Assembly (NCBI GenBank): GCA_910588175.1
Contig: CAJUQQ010000068.1
Location: 1 to 9,807 of the forward strand
Source of the DNA: an uncultured Oscillibacter sp.
GTDB taxonomy: Bacteria > Bacillota > Clostridia > Oscillospirales > Oscillospiraceae
Length of the DNA stretch: 9,807 nucleotides
Direction of reading: 5' to 3'
Positions 5,994 to 9,807 of the stretch are shown here, one piece after another. Made by a program: the position numbers and the translations under genes. The first letter of the stretch is position 1. Each line of letters opens with the position of its first letter. The notes below the pieces were generated by a model that did not search any database, was not told where the DNA came from, and saw only the letters and a list, made by a program, of their open reading frames with translations.

Positions 5994-8726
5994 TTACATT
6001 GCAATACCCCAGAGGTCGTCAAACAGTCCCCCTCCGCCGTTGGGGTCCGGGTTCTCCGGCTCCGCCGGCTCGTTCACCGAGGGCGGTTCCGGGTCCGGTG
6101 TGGGGTCCGGCGCGGGGTCCGGAGTCGGATTCGGCGTGGGATTGGGGGAGGGGCCGTAGCCCTCATGACTTTCGCCGGAACCGGGCTCATTGGGCGCCGT
6201 CACATCCGGCGGGATTGTAACACCCCCGTTGGGGTCCTCCGGATTCAGCGGGTTGTCCTCCCGGGGAGGCAGGCCCATGCCCTCATGGACGGGACAGCCG
6301 CCAAGGGGATTCGTCTCCGAGGGCTCCTTCACCTTCTCCAGATTGCTGATGAGGTACGGGTCGTCGTCAGCATTGATGCTGGGGCCGTAATCCTCCCGGA
6401 CATAATCCAGATAGGCCCGCTCCTCCACCGTCTCCGCCGGGCAGGTGTCCCCGGCGATGCAGTGGCCCTCGGTGCAGTAGAGCACCACCTTGTGGATGGT
6501 ACACTCCTCGGTGGGCCCGGACCCTGACGCCGCCGTAAAGGAGCCGATCCGGCCTCCCCGCGGGTCGGCCCGGCAGGCGTCGGTGGGCAGCATGCCGCTG
6601 TCCAGACACACCGTGATGCTGGTCAGACCCGTAGAGGGCTTGTTGTCAAAGTCCTTGTCCGGAAGCTCCAGGTGAATTTCCTCCATGACTTTTTTCCACA
6701 TGGTGATGGCCGGGTTGCCGTTGTAGCTGATCCGCTCGTTCTCGTCATAGCCCGTCCACACCGCCGCCACATAGTAGGGTGTGAAGCCCACGAAGTAGCG
6801 GTCATAGTTTTTGTTTGTGGTTCCGGTCTTGCCCGCGATGTGCATGCCGTTGAACTTCGCCTGGCTTCCGGTACCGGCGGAAACGGCGTTTTTCAGCATG
6901 TCCGTCATAAGATAGGCGGTGGTCTCCTTCATGGCCACACGGCTCTCCCCCGTGTTTTCCAACACCGTGATCTCCTGGCCGGTGGCGTTGTCGACGCGGG
7001 TGACCCGCACATAGGTCCTGGGCTCGTTGTAAATGCCCTTGTTGGGGAAGCAGGCGTAGGCCGCCGCCATCTCCACGGTGTTCAGGCCGTGGGACAGGCC
7101 GCCCATGCCTAGGGCGCCCACCACCATATCGTCCGCCACCAGGTTCAGCCCCAGGTTCTCCGTGGCGAAGCGGTAGGCCTCCTCCACGCCCACGGACTGG
7201 AGGGCCTGGACAGCAATGGTGTTAATGGACTGCCGGACGCCCTCCTTCACCGTGGTGAAGCCGGTGTATTTATTGGGGGAGTTCTTGGGCCACGGCGTGC
7301 CGTTGAGCTCCTGAACCGGGTAGTTGTCAAAGACGCTGCCCGGGCTGATGGTCCCGGCGTCTAGGGCGGGGGCGTAGGCCGTCAGGGGCTTCATGGAGGA
7401 GCCCACCTGCCGCCGGCCCGTGGCGTAGTTCCAGCCCAGGTTCCGGTCCTTCTCCCCCACCTTGCCCACCATGGCCACGATGTCGCCGGTGTAGGGGTCG
7501 AGGATGGTGATGCCGGACTGGAGCTGCTGGCCGTTTCTCGAGGTCACGTCCAGATTGCTCCGGTCCTCGTAAACCCGCTCGGCGATCTCCTGTATATGGG
7601 GGTCCAGGGTGGTGTAGATGCGGTAGCCGCTGTTGTAGAGGCGCTTCCGGGCTTCCTTTTCCTCAATGCCCATGCTCTCCGCCAGGTCCGCCGCCACGTC
7701 GTAGATGATCTGGTCCACAAACCAGGAGTTGATCTCCACGCCGCCGGTGGCCTTCTCCACGATCTCCTCGGCGGAGGTGGAACCGTCGGCAAAGTGGAGG
7801 ACCTCCGCCTTGGCGGCCTCCGCCTGTTCCTTGGTAATATAGGACACGCCGGTTTCCGGATTGATAACGTCTTCCTTGGCCATCGTGTCCAGGATCATCT
7901 CCTGGCGCTCTTTGTTCAGCTCCCGGGGGGTGATCTTGGTGCCGTCCTCCCGGGTGTAGGTCACGTCGTACAAGGGCCCGTAGAGGGAGGGGTTGTTTGT
8001 GATGGCGATGATGCAGGCGCTCTCCGCCAGATCCAGGTCCTTGGCGTCCTTGCCGAAGTAGAACTGCGCCGCCGTCTGCACGCCGTAGCAGCCCTGGCCC
8101 AGATAGATGTCGTTCAAATACTGCTCCAGAATATAATTTTTAGTGTAGTTCTTTTCAAACTCCAGAGCCCGGAAAATCTCCCGGACCTTCCGGTTGACAT
8201 AGGGCCGGTCGTCGTCCGTCATGTTTTTCAACACCTGCTGGGTGATGGTGGAGCCGCCCTGGCTGCCGTCGCCCACGGCCAGCTCCTTCACGGCGTACAG
8301 CGTCCGAATCCAGTCCACGCCCTCGTGCTGGAAGAACCGCTTGTCCTCCACGGCTACGGCGGCCTGCCACAGGTACTTGGACATGTCCTTGAATTCCACC
8401 AAAATGCGGTTTTCGTCGCCGTGGATGTTCTGGAACTCCTTCCACTGCCCGGACTCCTTGTCCTGATAGTAGATGAAGGAGCTGAGGTTCATGGTGTAAT
8501 CCTCCGCCCGGACCTCCACGTTGGGGGTGACCACCGTGTCGATATACTCCTTAAAAAAGTGCAGGCCCACCAGCGCCGTGCAGATTCCGACCAGCAGAAC
8601 CGTCCACAGCGTGATGAAAAACCACTTTATGATGCCCAGGACAACCCCCAGGGCCGTATGCCTCGGTCTCCGCCGCCGGGCCTGGGGCCGGGGAGACGCC
8701 GCTTCTCTTCTTCCGTGCTGCTCCAA
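5994..8726 (-). CDS. Class A penicillin-binding protein (PBP1a-type transglycosylase/transpeptidase)
   Basis: Bifunctional peptidoglycan synthase of 910 residues, anchored in the membrane. A basic cytoplasmic tail (1-23) and one transmembrane helix (about 26-56) precede the GT51 glycosyltransferase: EDKRFFQHEG with catalytic Glu127, GGSTITQQ (157-164), NRKVRE (178-183) and YLNDIYLGQGCYG (203-215). The transpeptidase follows with SSMK (nucleophile Ser443), SIN (500-502) and KTGT (633-636). The C-terminus is extended: seven Cys between 707 and 811, then a Pro-rich tail (about 859-882) and an acidic, Gly-rich end. The start is a TTG at 8726, 11 nt after AAAGGAGG; no ATG or GTG occurs in frame before the catalytic region. 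It is transcribed alone, divergently from the DUF1292 gene. A spore-cortex or vegetative role cannot be told apart from sequence. Confidence 0.95.
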   Translation of the reverse strand: MEQHGRREAASPRPQARRRRPRHTALGVVLGIIKWFFITLWTVLLVGICTALVGLHFFKEYIDTVVTPNVEVRAEDYTMNLSSFIYYQDKESGQWKEFQNIHGDENRILVEFKDMSKYLWQAAVAVEDKRFFQHEGVDWIRTLYAVKELAVGDGSQGGSTITQQVLKNMTDDDRPYVNRKVREIFRALEFEKNYTKNYILEQYLNDIYLGQGCYGVQTAAQFYFGKDAKDLDLAESACIIAITNNPSLYGPLYDVTYTREDGTKITPRELNKERQEMILDTMAKEDVINPETGVSYITKEQAEAAKAEVLHFADGSTSAEEIVEKATGGVEINSWFVDQIIYDVAADLAESMGIEEKEARKRLYNSGYRIYTTLDPHIQEIAERVYEDRSNLDVTSRNGQQLQSGITILDPYTGDIVAMVGKVGEKDRNLGWNYATGRRQVGSSMKPLTAYAPALDAGTISPGSVFDNYPVQELNGTPWPKNSPNKYTGFTTVKEGVRQSINTIAVQALQSVGVEEAYRFATENLGLNLVADDMVVGALGMGGLSHGLNTVEMAAAYACFPNKGIYNEPRTYVRVTRVDNATGQEITVLENTGESRVAMKETTAYLMTDMLKNAVSAGTGSQAKFNGMHIAGKTGTTNKNYDRYFVGFTPYYVAAVWTGYDENERISYNGNPAITMWKKVMEEIHLELPDKDFDNKPSTGLTSITVCLDSGMLPTDACRADPRGGRIGSFTAASGSGPTEECTIHKVVLYCTEGHCIAGDTCPAETVEERAYLDYVREDYGPSINADDDPYLISNLEKVKEPSETNPLGGCPVHEGMGLPPREDNPLNPEDPNGGVTIPPDVTAPNEPGSGESHEGYGPSPNPTPNPTPDPAPDPTPDPEPPSVNEPAEPENPDPNGGGGLFDDLWGIAM
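6081..6152 (-). repeat. Pro-rich imperfect tandem repeat in the PBP C-terminus
   Basis: Residues 859-882 repeat the dipeptides NP, TP, DP and AP. On the plus strand this appears as degenerate GGGTCCGG units of about 12 nt. Such tails often act as flexible wall-spanning or linker segments. Length variation between strains would be expected. Confidence 0.75.
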
Positions 8727-8737
8727 AGTAACGAATA

Positions 8738-8760
8738 CCTCCTTTGCGCAAGGGGCGCAA
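8738..8760 (-). promoter_or_regulatory. Ribosome binding site of the PBP gene with abutting hairpin
   Basis: AAAGGAGG at 8738-8745 on the minus strand decides the TTG start 11 nt downstream. Immediately 5' is TTGCGC (8755-8760), complementary to GCGCAA (8744-8749) with a five-nt loop; the stem shares two A with the ribosome binding site. CCUU in the loop could instead pair with AAGG of that site, so two exclusive folds are possible. No regulatory role is shown. Confidence 0.5.
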
Positions 8761-8794
8761 GGTTTCCAAAAATTTCTGGAAAATCCTATTTTTT

Positions 8795-8823
8795 ATTGTA
8801 CCATCCCTTGTCAACATTGAAAA
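8795..8823 (-). promoter_or_regulatory. Candidate promoter of the PBP gene
   Basis: Minus strand: an extended -10 TGGTACAAT (TACAAT at 8795-8800) with a weak TTTTCA 17 bp upstream (8818-8823). A consensus TTGACA at 8809-8814 lies only eight bp from TACAAT and is not correctly placed for it. Predicted start is near 8788, leaving a leader of about 60 nt. Confidence 0.5.
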
Positions 8824-8933
8824 TGTCACATTTCGCCGAAAAAAAGTTGTTGCTTCACATGGTTTTATGGATATTGGGCAGACTAACTCCCGCCGCCGCT
8901 GTCAACTTTTCGTGTTTTTCACAAATTCACCTC

Positions 8934-8962
8934 TTGCAATCGGCGGCGTTTCCGTGTAATAT
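8934..8962 (+). promoter_or_regulatory. Promoter of the DUF1292 gene
   Basis: TTGCAA at 8934-8939, a 17-bp spacer, and TAATAT at 8957-8962. Transcription should begin about 8969, giving a leader of about 23 nt. Confidence 0.75.
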
Positions 8963-8991
8963 ATAGGGGAAGTCAAAAAAGGAGGCCCTGT

Positions 8992-9273
8992 ATGAGTGAA
9001 GATTTCGGCCCAACCTTCCTGACCGTCACCGATGAGGAGGGCAACGAGCTGGTTCTGGAGTTTATGGACGCCCTGGAGTACAACGGGCAGCTCTACCAGG
9101 CCTTCTTCCCCGCCGAGACCGAGGGGGAGGAGGAGGACCCGGACGCCGGGCTGGTGATTTTAAAGGTTCTCCACGAGAACGGGGAGGATGTGCTCTCCAC
9201 TCTGGACTCCGACGAGGAGCTGGAGGCGGTATACGACCTCTTTATGGAGTCCCTGTTCGACGGCGAGGAATAA
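8992..9273 (+). CDS. DUF1292 family protein (YrzB-like)
   Basis: Small acidic cytoplasmic protein of 93 residues. The pattern TVTDEEGNELVLEFMDALEY followed by GQLYQAFFPAE, an acidic loop (EGEEEDPDAG), VILKVLHENGEDVLSTLDS and DEELEAVYDLFMES matches the DUF1292 family of Firmicutes, whose members are of similar length and have no established function. In many Firmicutes the gene lies near ruvX or alaS; neither is in this window. The ATG at 8992 has AAAAAAGGAGG six nt upstream. It has its own promoter and diverges from the PBP gene. The frame ends in TAA just before a structured RNA region. Confidence 0.9.
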   Translation: MSEDFGPTFLTVTDEEGNELVLEFMDALEYNGQLYQAFFPAETEGEEEDPDAGLVILKVLHENGEDVLSTLDSDEELEAVYDLFMESLFDGEE

Positions 9274-9283
9274 GAGCCCGCGT

Positions 9284-9344
9284 TATCACCCATTTTAAAT
9301 ATGAGCGGAAAGTACCCTGCGGGGTGCGTGATAGATCTTTTTTT
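9284..9344 (+). terminator. Possible terminator of the DUF1292 gene
   Basis: TATCAC (9284-9289) pairs with GTGATA (9328-9333), and inside it GTACCC (9312-9317) can pair with GGGTGC (9322-9327) over four nt. Seven U follow at 9338-9344, four nt after the outer stem. The stem is interrupted by 22 unpaired nt, so this is not canonical. It uses the same bases as the 5' arm of the RNA described at 9311-9509. Confidence 0.4.
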
Positions 9345-9509
9345 AACCCACATTTCGTTATAAGGGACGCTGGATCAGAGCGTGGTTCGCAGGCCTCCCG
9401 GCTGCCGTTCGCGGCTGGAAGTTGGAAGCGGTAAAGCGCTCTGGAGGCGACCCACCTGTCCATGAAGGTGCAGGTTATAACGGGGTCTACACGGCTCTCG
9501 CGGGGTACT
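9311..9509 (+). ncRNA. ssrS: Structured RNA of about 200 nt, probably 6S RNA
   Basis: Long nested pairing supports one rod-shaped RNA. AGUACCCUGC (9311-9320) pairs with GCGGGGUACU (9500-9509) with one G-U. GC-GUG-UAGAUC (9326-9337) pairs with GGUCUA-CAC-GC (9484-9495) with single-base bulges. CGUUAUAA (9356-9363) pairs with UUAUAACG (9475-9482). GGGACGC (9364-9370) pairs with GCGACCC (9447-9453) with one mismatch. CAGAGCG (9376-9382) pairs with CGCUCUG (9437-9443). The tip has a GCCG-UUCG-CGGC hairpin (9404-9415), and a small side hairpin sits on the 3' strand (about 9454-9469). Length, terminal closing stem, an internal bubble rich in U and C, and a 3'-strand side hairpin fit 6S RNA, which binds sigma-A holoenzyme. 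The 6S name is by architecture and general resemblance; no model could be run. The promoter is not clear: TAAATA at 9296-9301 is the only -10-like box at the right distance. Confidence 0.58.
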
Positions 9510-9662
9510 ATTATGCCCGAAATCCCGGTTCCTCTCTGCCTTTCAGGATATTTTCAGGCGGAGGGAATACGATTAATCCGGTATTTTAGCGGACAGGCCA
9601 CGAAAATTGATGAAAAAACCGTGAATTCTGCGGGATTCTTTCCCGGGAAACGGATTTTAGGC
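9510..9662. other. Intergenic stretch without recognised gene
   Basis: About 150 nt between the structured RNA and the next promoter. No coding frame with a credible ribosome binding site, and no clear terminator for the RNA. The only notable element is the 12-bp palindrome TTTCCCGGGAAA at 9639-9650, 12 nt before the next -35 box. Confidence 0.5.
9639..9650. repeat. Perfect 12-bp palindrome upstream of the 9663 promoter
   Basis: TTTCCCGGGAAA, ending 12 nt before the -35 box at 9663. The position would suit an activator or repressor dimer, but no regulator family is recognised. Confidence 0.3.
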
Positions 9663-9691
9663 TTGCACAATCGCCCGTCTTCCGCTATAAT
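9663..9691 (+). promoter_or_regulatory. Strong promoter of the gene beginning at 9779
   Basis: TTGCAC at 9663-9668, exactly 17 bp, and a perfect TATAAT at 9686-9691. Transcription should start near 9698. The leader of about 80 nt contains a GC hairpin (9713-9737, six outer pairs plus an inner CCGG pairing) with no U-run, so it is not a terminator. Confidence 0.85.
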
Positions 9692-9778
9692 AGGCAAGTG
9701 CGTAAAATCCGAGCCTCCCGGCAAACCGGCCGGAGGCGCCAAAATTGTAACTGAAAACTTGAGAGGACTGAAACACAA

Positions 9779-9807
9779 ATGAGCGCATCGAGAGAAAAGC
9801 AAAACCG
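9779..9807 (+). CDS. Start of a gene that continues beyond the window
   Basis: ATG at 9779 followed by codons for SASREKQN, open to the window edge. AGAGGA lies 11 nt upstream, and a consensus promoter and hairpin leader precede it, so this is a real gene start. Nine codons are too few to name the product. A basic, charged N-terminus of this kind can precede a membrane anchor in clostridial proteins such as membrane-bound peptidyl-prolyl isomerases, but that is only a guess. Confidence 0.6.

Noticed and set aside
8889..8906. TTGACA on the minus strand at 8900-8905 as a second PBP promoter
   Set aside because: No -10-like box 16-18 bp downstream.
7596..8966. Long plus-strand open frame opposite the PBP gene
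   Set aside because: Antisense shadow of the PBP coding sequence with the same Leu/Val/Gly/His bias; no recognisable domain.
9093..9353. Minus-strand frame opposite the DUF1292 gene
   Set aside because: Ser-rich shadow of the acidic DUF1292 gene, without a ribosome binding site or family match.
9277..9504. CCCGCG (9277-9282) pairing with CGCGGG (9499-9504) as the closing helix
   Set aside because: It competes with the longer 10-bp pairing of 9311-9320 with 9500-9509, which fits the nested rod better.
9462..9782. Plus-strand frame of 106 residues
   Set aside because: Begins inside the structured RNA, has no convincing ribosome binding site, crosses a consensus promoter and overlaps the next gene start.
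9554..9802. Minus-strand frame of 82 residues
   Set aside because: Runs through a strong plus-strand promoter and leader; no supporting start signal or family resemblance.

Overview
The window looks like chromosome from a high-GC, endospore-forming member of the Clostridia, most likely an Oscillospiraceae-type gut anaerobe (Flavonifractor/Oscillibacter-like). The clues are a sporulation sigma-E gene with its dedicated protease gene spoIIGA, a T-box-controlled valS, a DUF1292 protein, Firmicute-style AGGAGG ribosome binding sites, and very GC-rich coding sequence next to AT-richer control regions. The genus assignment is inference. No phage, transposon, CRISPR array, tRNA or rRNA is visible.

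Layout. Minus strand, read right to left from 8726: a class A penicillin-binding protein (5994-8726); a 306-bp gap packed with hairpins that separates it from the sporulation genes; spoIIGA then sigE (5687 to 4082); then, from a strong promoter whose -35 box overlaps the sigE stop codon, a valine-type T-box leader (about 4049 to 3808) followed by two small YcxB-like membrane-protein genes (3794-3213 and 3210-2686) and valS (2653-2). Plus strand: a divergent DUF1292 gene (8992-9273), a roughly 200-nt structured RNA that resembles 6S RNA (9311-9509), and the first codons of a gene that leaves the window (from 9779) with its own clear promoter.

How it works together. SpoIIGA is the membrane aspartic protease that removes the pro-sequence of sigma-E in the mother cell, so spoIIGA-sigE is one functional unit. 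Its promoter has the long -35/-10 spacing known for Spo0A-activated spoIIG, and an inverted pair of exact Spo0A-box heptamers lies about 100 bp upstream. The T-box leader has a textbook antiterminator (UGGUACC bulge) that competes with a terminator, and a GUC specifier. Uncharged tRNA-Val should therefore switch on the whole ycxB-like/ycxB-like/valS operon. Because no terminator follows sigE, sigE transcripts should run into the same leader.

Most interesting points: two uncharacterised membrane proteins placed between a valine T-box and valS; a spoIIGA frame with no stop codon before it overlaps sigE by 212 nt; the chain of five hairpins between the PBP gene and spoIIGA; and the plus-strand RNA whose 5' half can fold in two mutually exclusive ways.
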